Positions 51,563 to 59,450 of a DNA stretch of 64,000 nt are shown here, piece after piece (position 1 is the first letter of the stretch; each line of letters begins with the position of its first letter). Under the pieces are notes generated by a model, which was given only the letters and a program-made list of their open reading frames with translations, was not told the origin of the DNA and made no database searches. Position numbers and translations under genes: made by a program. The DNA comes from Stenomitos frigidus_A (GTDB lineage: Bacteria > Cyanobacteriota > Cyanobacteriia > Leptolyngbyales > Leptolyngbyaceae), in assembly GCF_963877135.1 (NCBI RefSeq), contig NZ_CAWNSW010000001.1, forward strand, positions 1 through 64,000, given 5' to 3'.

Positions 51563-51868
51563 GTGTATCAACTCACGCGGAAGCTCAAGAAGCTGTCTGT
51601 AGTGGTAAGTACACCAAACCAAAAGGTCGTTCTCATGTTGGAAGGATTTGTTACGCTCTGGGCTATCCTGTTACTCCTCTTGCCAGGACTTTTCAATCAT
51701 GGGACGAAGGGGAAAAGCGTAGTGACGCCAAAATCACCCGTAGCCGTTCTGCCATCTACACCCCCTTCTTCTGAAAATATTCAAAAAATTCCGACCCCTG
51801 CTTTACTGCCAGGTTTAATTGTCTTTTTTGGAAGTGCGTTGCGAAAAAAGGGGCAGAAGGATAGTTAA
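51563..51868 (+). CDS. Small protein with PTPA-CTERM-like sorting tail
   Basis: The frame encodes up to 101 residues from GTG at 51563, or 77 from ATG at 51635, which begins exactly at a hydrophobic helix (MLEGFVTLWAILLLLLPGLF) after AAAAGG. The C-terminus reads IPTPALLPGLIVFFGSALRK, i.e. the PTPA motif, a second hydrophobic helix and a basic tail. That is the layout of PTPA-CTERM exosortase substrates in cyanobacteria. The short proline-rich linker between the two helices is unusual. No exosortase gene is in the window. Confidence 0.65.
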   Translation: MYQLTRKLKKLSVVVSTPNQKVVLMLEGFVTLWAILLLLLPGLFNHGTKGKSVVTPKSPVAVLPSTPPSSENIQKIPTPALLPGLIVFFGSALRKKGQKDS

Positions 51869-51886
51869 ATCTCTGCTGGCTCTCAG

Positions 51887-52072
51887 TTAATCGACGACTC
51901 TCAGCAAGCCCTCCCTTAGACGATCGAACACTTCGTTAAGCAGGGTTTGCTCATCACTATTCAGGTTCGCTAACGAGAGCAGCAAGCGTTGATCCATGCG
52001 AGTAATGCGGCGAGAAGACAGAATTCGGTCAGTAACGTCTTGAAGCGAGGGAGTTAATACTTGGGCTTGCAT
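51887..52072 (-). CDS. Small conserved cyanobacterial protein
   Basis: From the ATG at 52072 this has 61 residues: MQAQVLTPSLQDVTDRILSS, RRITRMDQRLLLSLANLNSD, EQTLLNEVFDRLREGLLRVV. It is all-helical, without membrane segments or cysteines. The compact, fully ordered composition suggests a real gene of a family conserved in cyanobacteria. Its function is unknown. Confidence 0.65.
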   Translation of the reverse strand: MQAQVLTPSLQDVTDRILSSRRITRMDQRLLLSLANLNSDEQTLLNEVFDRLREGLLRVVD

Positions 52073-52183
52073 GGGTTTGAGGGGCAACTCGATACCATTT
52101 AGTATGCGATCGTTCTACAAGCAACCAGGTGATTGAGTAGAGCCCTCCGGCGTGACAATGCTGCAGTTGTAGCGTGATTTGGA

Positions 52184-53215
52184 TCAGTTAACAGTCGTCG
52201 TGAAAGCCGCTCGGTTATCCAGAAGGATGCCGACCGCATTCAATACCCGTTGCGCTGCTCCAGTGAAGAACGTGCGATCGAGCGTCTCTGGTGTGTCACT
52301 GGGTTGATGGTAATGAGGATTGCGAAAATTGGCCGTATCGCCTACCATTACGGCGCCAATGTTCTTTGCCCAAAACGGGGCGTGATCGCTGCGTAAGACA
52401 GCTGGTGTCAGCAAACCCTTAAGTGGAATTGGCACCGTAATCATCGCTGGCAGATTGGACTGTCCTGATGGGTTGGAAGCTGATACCTGGAAGACATTCA
52501 GCAGCGGCAAATGCTCCTGGTCACCGACGACGCCTAAAAAGTCGCCACGATCGCCTATTGGATTCACAGGTAACCCTTCTGGATATTTCTGACATCCGGC
52601 AGTGTGACAGGCGTAACCCATCATCTCCAAATTGACCACACCCTCAAGCTTCGCCAAGTTTTCAGGGTGCGAGGTAAACGTAAGACTGCCAACTAAGCCA
52701 GCTTCTTCGCGATCGAAAAACGCAAGCCACAGGGGGCGATAAGTCGGACGGGCGCCCAGCAACCGGGCAATTTCAAGTGTAGTAGCGATCGCACTGCTGT
52801 TGTCATCCGCACCGGGCGAACCGTTCACCGTATCGTAGTGCGCACTCACCAAAATCGCACCAGCATTAGGATTGCTACCAGGACGTTGAGCGAAAACATT
52901 GACGCCACCATCAAAGGCTTGCAATTGCGGTTTCCAGCCAAATTCAGTCAGCGTTTTAACCAGATAGCGGCGAGCACGATCGCGATCGACCGTTTGATAC
53001 CGCTCAAAGTTCAATGCTTCGATGTGCTGGAAGAGACGTGTTGCGCCGATCGGTGGTAGCGGCTGTATGGAAGGGATTGCTTGAGGACTGATAGCCTGTA
53101 TCGGACTTGGGGTATCAGGAGATGGCTCTGGAAGGGGTTGAGAGGAAGACAAATGACAGCTAGTGATGATGATCAAGGCGATCGCCAGCAAACCTCCCAA
53201 AATCCATCGTTTCAT
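52184..53215 (-). CDS. M28-family zinc peptidase lipoprotein
   Basis: This ~343-residue protein has a lipoprotein signal (RWILGGLLAIALIIITSC, lipobox ITSC) and a Pro-rich stalk. The M28 aminopeptidase-like core has ILVSAHYDTVNGSPGADDNS (His and bridging Asp ligands), WLAFFDREEAGLVGSLTF (catalytic Glu), VVNLEMMGYACHTAG and LRSDHAPFWAKNIGAVMVGD with a later His in NPHYHQPSDTPE. It probably trims peptides in the periplasm. Confidence 0.92.
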   Translation of the reverse strand: MKRWILGGLLAIALIIITSCHLSSSQPLPEPSPDTPSPIQAISPQAIPSIQPLPPIGATRLFQHIEALNFERYQTVDRDRARRYLVKTLTEFGWKPQLQAFDGGVNVFAQRPGSNPNAGAILVSAHYDTVNGSPGADDNSSAIATTLEIARLLGARPTYRPLWLAFFDREEAGLVGSLTFTSHPENLAKLEGVVNLEMMGYACHTAGCQKYPEGLPVNPIGDRGDFLGVVGDQEHLPLLNVFQVSASNPSGQSNLPAMITVPIPLKGLLTPAVLRSDHAPFWAKNIGAVMVGDTANFRNPHYHQPSDTPETLDRTFFTGAAQRVLNAVGILLDNRAAFTTTVN

Positions 53216-53275
53216 CACCATGACCGTTTAACGCTTTTTTGTCTTCATGCTTTATGCTCTATGCCTCACCCTTCC

Positions 53276-54106
53276 TTAAATGCCTCCATGCTCCACAACA
53301 AATACGTTGGAGTATAGACACGCTGTAATCTGCTGCCCCTGTTGAGTCACAGACAGATAGCGAAGTGCATCCTGGATATAGGGGTAAACCCCTTTCCAGT
53401 AGAACTGAGAGTAGCTCTGGCGCAAGTCTCCGGGGTTACGGTAGCCAAGCGCTTTGTTGACGCCGGTTTCTTCAAATTCATAGAAAAGCGCCGCGATCTT
53501 TTTCAGATAGCGCGGATCGCTGAGTTGTCCAATCAAATCCGCAGCACGTACTAGCCCAGGATAGTTGCTGGTGTCCTGATGGTCTTCAGCCGCAGGGACG
53601 GGGAAGCGAGTCAGCTCAATATTACGCTTAATCAGTTCGGCATCAAGTAAGCGATGACCACCAAAGCGTTCGTCGATAAAGAGCTTGCCGCGATCGACAT
53701 GATACGGCGTGAGGCTGGCATCGGTGGAACCGGGTGGTAAGGCAATCATGGTCTCGGCAATACCCGTGGCACAAATGTTGTCGTGATCGTCCCGACAAAC
53801 ACCCCGAACGTAGCCGATATCATGACAGACCAGGGAAATGATGCCATGCAGCCAATCTTCGGGTGCGACGCCACCTTCACGGATATGCTTGCCGCGCAGA
53901 ATTTCTTGCCCCACCAGGGTAACCAAAATCGTGTGCTCAATATCGTGATAGAGCGCATCACTATTGGCAATGTTTTCCAACGCCATGCTGCCTGCCCAGG
54001 CAATGATATCGGCATAATCGGCTTTCAAATTGCCATAGGTGCGTTTGTAGCCCGCCTTTAGCTGCTGCACAAACGCACCCGTCAGAATTTCGGTTGCGTT
54101 AAACAT
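53276..54106 (-). CDS. HD-domain phosphohydrolase, paralog 1
   Basis: This 276-residue protein starts MFNATEILTGAFVQQLKAGY and contains NIANSDALYHDIEHTILVTL and WLHGIISLVCHDIGYVRGVC, giving the HxxxH and HD metal ligands of an HD phosphohydrolase. RFPVPAAEDHQDTSNYPGLV and AADLIGQLSDPRYLKKIAAL follow. It is highly similar along its whole length to 56798-57634. GGAGG eight bases before the ATG at 54106 sets the start (an ATG at 54121 overlaps that site). The substrate is unknown. The 54107-54419 stretch upstream holds no gene. Confidence 0.85.
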   Translation of the reverse strand: MFNATEILTGAFVQQLKAGYKRTYGNLKADYADIIAWAGSMALENIANSDALYHDIEHTILVTLVGQEILRGKHIREGGVAPEDWLHGIISLVCHDIGYVRGVCRDDHDNICATGIAETMIALPPGSTDASLTPYHVDRGKLFIDERFGGHRLLDAELIKRNIELTRFPVPAAEDHQDTSNYPGLVRAADLIGQLSDPRYLKKIAALFYEFEETGVNKALGYRNPGDLRQSYSQFYWKGVYPYIQDALRYLSVTQQGQQITACLYSNVFVVEHGGI

Positions 54107-54419
54107 CTTCAAATCCTCCATCCTGTCCGTTGTAACGAACGTTGGATCAGCGTTTCACCCTTCCACTATGCCGCGATCGCCTAACTGCTGGGGTGATAGT
54201 GAGGAGCCATCAACGTGATTATGCTGGGGAAAAGCAGTGATTTCGATCGGATACATTGCCAGAGACAACACGATCACACGTCGATGCACTCACCCTTAGC
54301 CAACAGGAGTTATGAGGCGAAGCGTTGCTAGATTGCTCTTACCTGGCTGCTTTAGAAGTGTGTTGATAGAACATTCTAGGACTTCGTAAAGCCTGCGATC
54401 GCGACTCAAACCGTTGTCT

Positions 54420-55292
54420 TCAAACAGCCGTAGCGCGATCAATTTGGCCAACCTCCGATGGAGAGAGGTGAATCGTCGCGGCTGTGATGGAATCGGCAAT
54501 GCTCTCTGGCTTACTAGCTCCAGGAATCGGCAAGACGCTGAGTGATTTTGCCCGCAGCCACGCCAGCACAATGCTGTAAACGGAAACGTTCTTTGCCTTG
54601 GCCAGTTGCACGATCGCCTCAATCTCTTTGATCTGCCCAAAGCGCCGACTGCCGCCCAAGGGACTCCAGGGTAAGAACGTTAGTCCTTCGCGATCGCAAT
54701 ACTCCAGCACACCATCTGACTCTGGATCGCGATGCCAGGGGTTGTATTGGTTTTGTACAGAAGCAAGCTCGACCACATCACGGGCGCGCTTGATCTGTTC
54801 TACCGAGAAGTTAGAGACACCCACAAGCCGGATAAGACCGTTAACCACAGCTTCTTTGGCTGGCTTGAGTGACTCTTCAATTGAGTAGTCAGGGTCAGGG
54901 GCATGGTATTGCCAAAGCCCGATCGGTTGGTCGCCGCCCAACGCCTCAAAGCTGGTACGAATCGTTTCTCGAAGATGGTCGGGGTTACCGTTGCGTGTCC
55001 AGGCACCATCCGGCCGCATCAAACCACCTTTCGTCGCGATCATGACGTTGGTAGTGTCACCGCTGTATTGCTGGAGTGCTTTGTAAATCAGCCGTTCGTT
55101 GTGGTGCTTATCGGACTCATCCTTGCAATACGAGTCAGCCGTATCGATAAGAGTGACACCGAGATCAAGGGCACGATGGATAGTAGCGATCGCCTGTGCT
55201 TCGGGTGGGCGACTGCTGAGCGACATGGGCATACCGCCCAGACCGATCGCGCTTACAGTGATCCCTGTGTTGCCTAACTGTTTTGTTTCCAT
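54420..55292 (-). CDS. Aldo/keto reductase
   Basis: This 290-residue (beta/alpha)8 oxidoreductase reads KQLGNTGITVSAIGLGGMPM, DLGVTLIDTADSYC (catalytic Asp and Tyr), MIATKGGLMRPDGAW (Lys), DQPIGLWQYHAPDPDYSIEE (His) and VLPIPGASKPESIADS for NADPH binding. It reduces an unknown carbonyl compound. It is complete and alone. Confidence 0.93.
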   Translation of the reverse strand: METKQLGNTGITVSAIGLGGMPMSLSSRPPEAQAIATIHRALDLGVTLIDTADSYCKDESDKHHNERLIYKALQQYSGDTTNVMIATKGGLMRPDGAWTRNGNPDHLRETIRTSFEALGGDQPIGLWQYHAPDPDYSIEESLKPAKEAVVNGLIRLVGVSNFSVEQIKRARDVVELASVQNQYNPWHRDPESDGVLEYCDREGLTFLPWSPLGGSRRFGQIKEIEAIVQLAKAKNVSVYSIVLAWLRAKSLSVLPIPGASKPESIADSITAATIHLSPSEVGQIDRATAV

Positions 55293-55491
55293 GTCCTACC
55301 TATATGAGTGAACTACGGTTTAGAGAACGCGTTGCTATAGCTTCTCTGCATTCACGATTGCTGTCATTCGCCACAATGCAGAGGCGAAGCAACCATTGCG
55401 TTTCTCTAACCGTAGAATCAACTCAAGCATGATCAATCGTCATCCTTCTAGAGGCGTGATACTTAGAGACACGGTACTTAAAGAACGGATA

Positions 55492-55938
55492 TCAGGGGCA
55501 TCCTGAAGCGACAACTGTGTAGGCGTTTCCAGTCACCGGAATACCCCCAACCACAACGTTGACCTGATAGGGTTCTGCATTTAAGCGAGGTGAGCCTGAG
55601 ATATTAACGGACTCACCGTCCTTCAGCGTCACCTTCTGATCAAAAACTTTATCAGAGGTGCGATTAGCATACTTAAGGTTCATTTGGATGTTGTAGACTC
55701 CCCCATTTTTGGCTCGCACTGTTGCTGCATAGCGGCTAAAGCGGCGTCCATTCGATACAGCAAAATCCGTATTCCAGTTACTGGGGCTCACTGGAGTACT
55801 GGCAGCGGACACCTTTTTCTGCACTGAGTAGGCTCCTTTGCCTTCGACCACCCTGAGAAGAGAGCATGTTTGAGCATTGGCAGGTAGACCAAGACAAACC
55901 AATGCACCTACTAACGCTGTTTTTCCTAACCAGTTCAT
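55492..55938 (-). CDS. Hypothetical secreted protein
   Basis: From the ATG at 55938 this has 148 residues with a signal peptide (MNWLGKTALVGALVCLGLPA, cleavage near NAQ). Alternating strands follow (SVQKKVSAASTPVSPSNWNT, YAATVRAKNGGVYNIQMNLK, VTLKDGESVNISGSPRLNAE), with two cysteines, one near the mature N-terminus and one in the final VASGCP, that may form a disulfide. It looks like a small beta-sandwich periplasmic protein. I do not recognise the family. Confidence 0.65.
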   Translation of the reverse strand: MNWLGKTALVGALVCLGLPANAQTCSLLRVVEGKGAYSVQKKVSAASTPVSPSNWNTDFAVSNGRRFSRYAATVRAKNGGVYNIQMNLKYANRTSDKVFDQKVTLKDGESVNISGSPRLNAEPYQVNVVVGGIPVTGNAYTVVASGCP

Positions 55939-56069
55939 CATAAAAACCTCTTTGGTTTAGTAATGCCGCCTCACGATCGAGGCTAATGACTGAAATACAG
56001 CGATAACAGTTCCCAAAGCAAGCGTCTTAGGTAAGATTTAAGTCTCATCGGTGGCCTGAAGTGCTCAAC

Positions 56070-56333
56070 TCACTGAATGTTTATCGTCTCGGGTTCGTGT
56101 GTCGCTTGGTCTTGCAGCGATTGCCAGCCAGCTTGCCAGAGCGAGCGATCCTTCAGCAGTTGCGCGTTCACCCAAAAGCGCACGGCTGGATCACAAGCTG
56201 CCACCATTTCGGCGAACACCCACTGTCCTTGGTTTTTGCGATTAGTTACCTGAAAGTGCTGCCATCCATCAATTTTTTGATGAGCGGTCCACTTGGATTG
56301 CACCAGGTGCGGAAACTTTTGTTTACGTGGCAT
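56070..56333 (-). CDS. TIGR02450-family Trp-rich protein
   Basis: This 87-residue protein is rich in tryptophan: KFPHLVQSKWTAHQKIDGWQ, HFQVTNRKNQGQWVFAEMVA, ACDPAVRFWVNAQLLKDRSL, WQAGW. The pattern is that of the small family shared by cyanobacteria and proteobacteria with unknown function. It ends the STAS-Trp-rich pair on the minus strand, 14 bp after the STAS gene. Confidence 0.85.
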   Translation of the reverse strand: MPRKQKFPHLVQSKWTAHQKIDGWQHFQVTNRKNQGQWVFAEMVAACDPAVRFWVNAQLLKDRSLWQAGWQSLQDQATHEPETINIQ

Positions 56334-56347
56334 GATGCTATTATCAA

Positions 56348-56689
56348 TTACTTTGCTAGCGGTTCGCCTGGACTGTTAGCCAACGCGCGATCGAATCCCT
56401 CTGGAGCCTCGTAGATTTCAAAGACTTTATCCAGGCCGCTGTGCTCAAGCACCATATAAGCTTGCCCGTTGAGGTGACAAAGCGCTAGGCGACCGTTCAC
56501 AGCACGGACTCGCTTTAACGCCACCACCAGCGCTGACAGGCCAGTGCTGTCCATAAACATGACGTGCTGAAAGTCCACCAGAATGTTTGCAATACCCGCT
56601 TCAAGGCTTCTAGTGATGCCATCAAGCAGGTCACCCGTAGTGGAGGAGCTGAGAATTCTTTTAGGATAAAACGTTTGCATCGTCGTCAT
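56348..56689 (-). CDS. STAS-domain anti-sigma-factor antagonist-like protein
   Basis: This ~113-residue protein reads ITRSLEAGIANILVDFQHVM, FMDSTGLSALVVALKRVRAV, NGRLALCHLNGQAYMVLEHS, GLDKVFEIYEAPE. It is a STAS domain with the DS(T)GL phospho-Ser loop intact, so partner switching by a serine kinase is plausible. No RsbW-like kinase or sigma factor is adjacent. It is likely co-transcribed with the Trp-rich gene. Confidence 0.9.
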   Translation of the reverse strand: MTTMQTFYPKRILSSSTTGDLLDGITRSLEAGIANILVDFQHVMFMDSTGLSALVVALKRVRAVNGRLALCHLNGQAYMVLEHSGLDKVFEIYEAPEGFDRALANSPGEPLAK

Positions 56690-56797
56690 GGCTAACCCTA
56701 GACTGTCCAAATAGGTTTAGGGTTCCCAGGATGAGCCATGAAGTACATATTTGCTTCCCGTCTAGCTCTACAGGCGTTGTCTGGTTAAGAGCCAGCT

Positions 56798-57634
56798 CTA
56801 ATCTTCTGGCTTCTCATGTTCCACAACAAACACATTGGAATAGAGATTGGCGATAATTTGCTTGCCTTGTTGGGTAAGCGATAGATAGTAAAGCGCATCC
56901 TTGATGTAGGGAAAAACGCCGTGCCAGTAGAACTTGGGATAGTTTTTGCGAAGATCGCCAGGATGACGATAGCCCAGCGCTTTGTTTACACCCGTTTCTT
57001 CAAATTCGTAGAACAGTGCGCCAATTTTCTTTAAGTAACGAGGATCGCTGAGTTGACCGATCAAGTCAGACGCGCGGATTAAACCGGGATAGTTAACCGT
57101 ATCTTGATGGTCTTCAGCCGCAGGGACGGGGAAGCGAGTCAGCTCTATGTTGCGCTTGACGATTTCGGAGTCAATCAGCTTGTGCCCCCCAAAGCGCTCA
57201 TCAACAAACAGCTTGGCGCGATCGACGTGGTACGGGGTGAGCCCAGCATCCGAAGAGCCAGGGGGAAGATTGGTCATGTTGCCGTCTTTCCCCGTGGCGT
57301 AAAGCCCATCACGATCTTGGCGACAAACACCTTTCACGTAGCCGATGTCGTGGCAGACCAGCGAAATGATGAAATGCAGCCAGTCTTCGCAAGAAACGCC
57401 ACCCATGCGAATGTGCCTGCCGCGTAGAATTTCCTGACCCACCAGCGTGACTAAAATGGAGTGCTCAACGTTGTGATACAGTGCATCGCTGTTAGCAATA
57501 TTTTCCATTGCCATCGAGCCAACCCAACCGATGATATCCTCATAGTCGGACTTCCAGCCTCCATAGGTGCGTCGGTAGCCTGCTTTGAGTTGATTAACAA
57601 AGTCTTCGATAAGAAGTTCAGTAGCGTTGAACAT
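56798..57634 (-). CDS. HD-domain phosphohydrolase, paralog 2
   Basis: This 278-residue protein (MFNATELLIEDFVNQLKAGY) has the same length and architecture as 53276-54106 and aligns without large gaps. The metal ligands are again in ALYHNVEHSILVTLVGQEIL and WLHFIISLVCHDIGYVKGVC. The shared NIELTRFPVPAAEDHQDT and LKKIGALFYEFEETGVNKAL are nearly identical. The two copies flank the aldo/keto reductase, secreted, Trp-rich and STAS genes, so they are a local duplication. The substrate is unknown; a nucleotide or cyclic nucleotide is possible. Confidence 0.85.
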   Translation of the reverse strand: MFNATELLIEDFVNQLKAGYRRTYGGWKSDYEDIIGWVGSMAMENIANSDALYHNVEHSILVTLVGQEILRGRHIRMGGVSCEDWLHFIISLVCHDIGYVKGVCRQDRDGLYATGKDGNMTNLPPGSSDAGLTPYHVDRAKLFVDERFGGHKLIDSEIVKRNIELTRFPVPAAEDHQDTVNYPGLIRASDLIGQLSDPRYLKKIGALFYEFEETGVNKALGYRHPGDLRKNYPKFYWHGVFPYIKDALYYLSLTQQGKQIIANLYSNVFVVEHEKPED

Positions 57635-57677
57635 GCTGGCGGCTCGCTTATGCAGTGGAAGAAAGGAGACAAACGCG

Positions 57678-57729
57678 AGGAACTCTAGGAACCCTTGGTA
57701 GGGACTCTTATATCTTTACAGGAACCCTT
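57678..57729. repeat. Direct repeats upstream of the ParM-like gene (set 1)
   Basis: AGGAACTCT (57678), AGGAACCCTT (57687), AGGGACTCTT (57700) and AGGAACCCTT (57720) form four direct copies of AGGRACYCTT with irregular spacing of 9, 13 and 20 bp. They lie ~300 bp before the parM-like start. Confidence 0.65.
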
Positions 57730-57966
57730 ATACAAGATTGTGCGGTGGATGCTGAAAATTCGCGTAACTTTCCTGAGTGCCCTTTTCCTTTAACGTGATA
57801 TACCCCTTAAACCGACTCTGTCACAAGGTACTCAAACCGCAAAGGTTCTGCAACGATGACGGTGAAGCGATCGACCAACCGCCTGATCCAAAGCTTTGTT
57901 GTTGCGATCGCTCAAGGGGGTTGTTATTCTGATTCGTATGCCATATAGTACAAATATACCAATGGG

Positions 57967-57997
57967 GACAAACGAGAACAAACCGTGACGAACCGCT
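57967..57997. repeat. Direct repeats next to the ParM-like start (set 2); candidate centromere/operator
   Basis: GACAAACGA, GAACAAACCGT and GACGAACCGCT follow one another on a ~10-11-bp period, 25 bp before the ATG at 58023. Helically phased direct repeats upstream of parM are what ParR-type proteins bind, both as centromere and as operator. The copies are only loosely conserved. Confidence 0.5.
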
Positions 57998-58022
57998 ACG
58001 GATTCAGTATAGAGAGGAACTC

Positions 58023-59042
58023 ATGACAGCCGCTACAAGACAAACAAAAGTTAGAAAGCCCCCCACTGAAACCACTACTACTTGTGCGCTGGCGCTGGAT
58101 GCAGGTAACTATGACCTTAAGTTTTGGAACGGTGAAGCCCATCCTAAAGCCATTCGCTCTGTTCGGTTTCAACTGCCTCAAGGTCGGGATGCTGTCCGCT
58201 TTACTGATGCCTCACCCTTAATTGAGTTGCCTGATGGCACCCGTTATCACTTCGGTGCACAAGCATACAAGTATCGTCGCCAACAGCAAACCGTCGTTGA
58301 AAACAAAGTTGAACTCTCCCGGTTGCATCTTTATGCTTGCTTAGAACCCTGGGAAGGCGAAACTGAATTCGCGATCGACATCTATGCCTCGACCCCTGAA
58401 CCAGCCAAGAATGAGGACGCCATCCGTCAGCATCTGCTAGGAATGCACGAGTTCAAGCGGAATGGGCTGGAGTATCGCGTGCTGGTTGAGCGGGTCGAAG
58501 TTGAACGAGAAGGGATGGGTGCCTATCACTATGCCCAGCGGTTAGGGCTGATTCCTGATACTGGCTACACGATCGTGGTGGATATCGGTGGTGGTACCTG
58601 GTTGACGCGATTGGTTGATGCTGAAGGCGATGTCATTGATGAAAATGTGATGGATCGAGGGGGTGCTTATGAACTGGCAACCTCCATCAGCTTCGATCGC
58701 CGCCTCTCTAATGCGCTTGGCACCACAGCCGATCCCAGTCTCATCATGGATGGCTTCCGTACAGGACATCTCTACGCAGATACAGAATTGACCTGGCAAC
58801 CCTGGCTCGAAGAGCATCTTGATCCCTGGTTTAAGGGTATTTTCCAAACAGTGAAAGCGCAGTACACCCCCTATATGGCGCGAGTCACTCGCTTCTTAGT
58901 CACCGGTGGTAGCTCTCATCTGATTTCAGAGCGGCTAGCGGGTCGCAGGCTGTTTGCGGTGATGACTGACCCTCAATTTGCCAATGTTCGTGGTTTGTTT
59001 CCCGTTGTGAATGGAGCACAGCTATGTATGACAACAAAGTAA
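58023..59042 (+). CDS. ParM/StbA-family actin-like ATPase
   Basis: The 339-residue protein shows the actin-fold motifs: ALALDAGNYDLKFWNGEAHP (phosphate 1), IVVDIGGGTWLTRLVDAEGD (phosphate 2) and RFLVTGGSSHLISERL (adenosine). GARYHFGAQAYKY-like sequence (GTRYHFGAQAYKYRRQ) is typical of ParM-type plasmid segregation filaments. Its stop overlaps the next gene by 19 bp. Plasmid-type ParM proteins polymerise to push DNA apart; here it is chromosomal, between metabolic genes. The role is inferred from family and partner. Confidence 0.88.
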   Translation: MTAATRQTKVRKPPTETTTTCALALDAGNYDLKFWNGEAHPKAIRSVRFQLPQGRDAVRFTDASPLIELPDGTRYHFGAQAYKYRRQQQTVVENKVELSRLHLYACLEPWEGETEFAIDIYASTPEPAKNEDAIRQHLLGMHEFKRNGLEYRVLVERVEVEREGMGAYHYAQRLGLIPDTGYTIVVDIGGGTWLTRLVDAEGDVIDENVMDRGGAYELATSISFDRRLSNALGTTADPSLIMDGFRTGHLYADTELTWQPWLEEHLDPWFKGIFQTVKAQYTPYMARVTRFLVTGGSSHLISERLAGRRLFAVMTDPQFANVRGLFPVVNGAQLCMTTK

Positions 59043-59284
59043 GGCTGAGCCAGGATGTGCTGGATAAAGCGAGCGTGATTGCCTCCGAATGGGGCTTGAA
59101 GAATGCTCGTGCAGCCGTAGAAGCAGTCTTTCGTAGGTATGCCGACGAGTATTTGGATGGTACTGGACGTACCACCCGTTGGGCACCAGAGGCAATACCG
59201 ATGGGTATGTTTGGGACGACTGATCGTTCGTCGTCCTCAAGCTGCGAAGCGCTGAATGAACTGGATGATTTGCTAGGGCTGTAG
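59024..59284 (+). CDS. Small RHH-like DNA-binding protein, probable ParR partner
   Basis: This 86-residue protein begins MYDNKVRLSQDVLDKASVIA, then SEWGLKNARAAVEAVFRRYA. That is a short strand followed by two helices, as in ribbon-helix-helix proteins. The C-terminal half is polar and acidic at the end (CEALNELDDLLGL), which could be the ParM-contacting tail. The 19-bp overlap with the parM-like gene implies translational coupling. It is the expected size and position of ParR. Confidence 0.7.
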   Translation: MYDNKVRLSQDVLDKASVIASEWGLKNARAAVEAVFRRYADEYLDGTGRTTRWAPEAIPMGMFGTTDRSSSSSCEALNELDDLLGL

Positions 59285-59450
59285 CCTCTGCGTTTCGCGA
59301 TCGCCATTACCTCTAAATCCCTTCTAGAAAGACGTCAATCATCGTCTTTGTAGAGGGGATTGCTTTAGAGGAACGATCGCTCAGGTGAAAACTGCAGTTA
59401 GGATGGGCATAATTTTCCGTTACCATCGGAGCCACGTCGCTGGGAATTTT

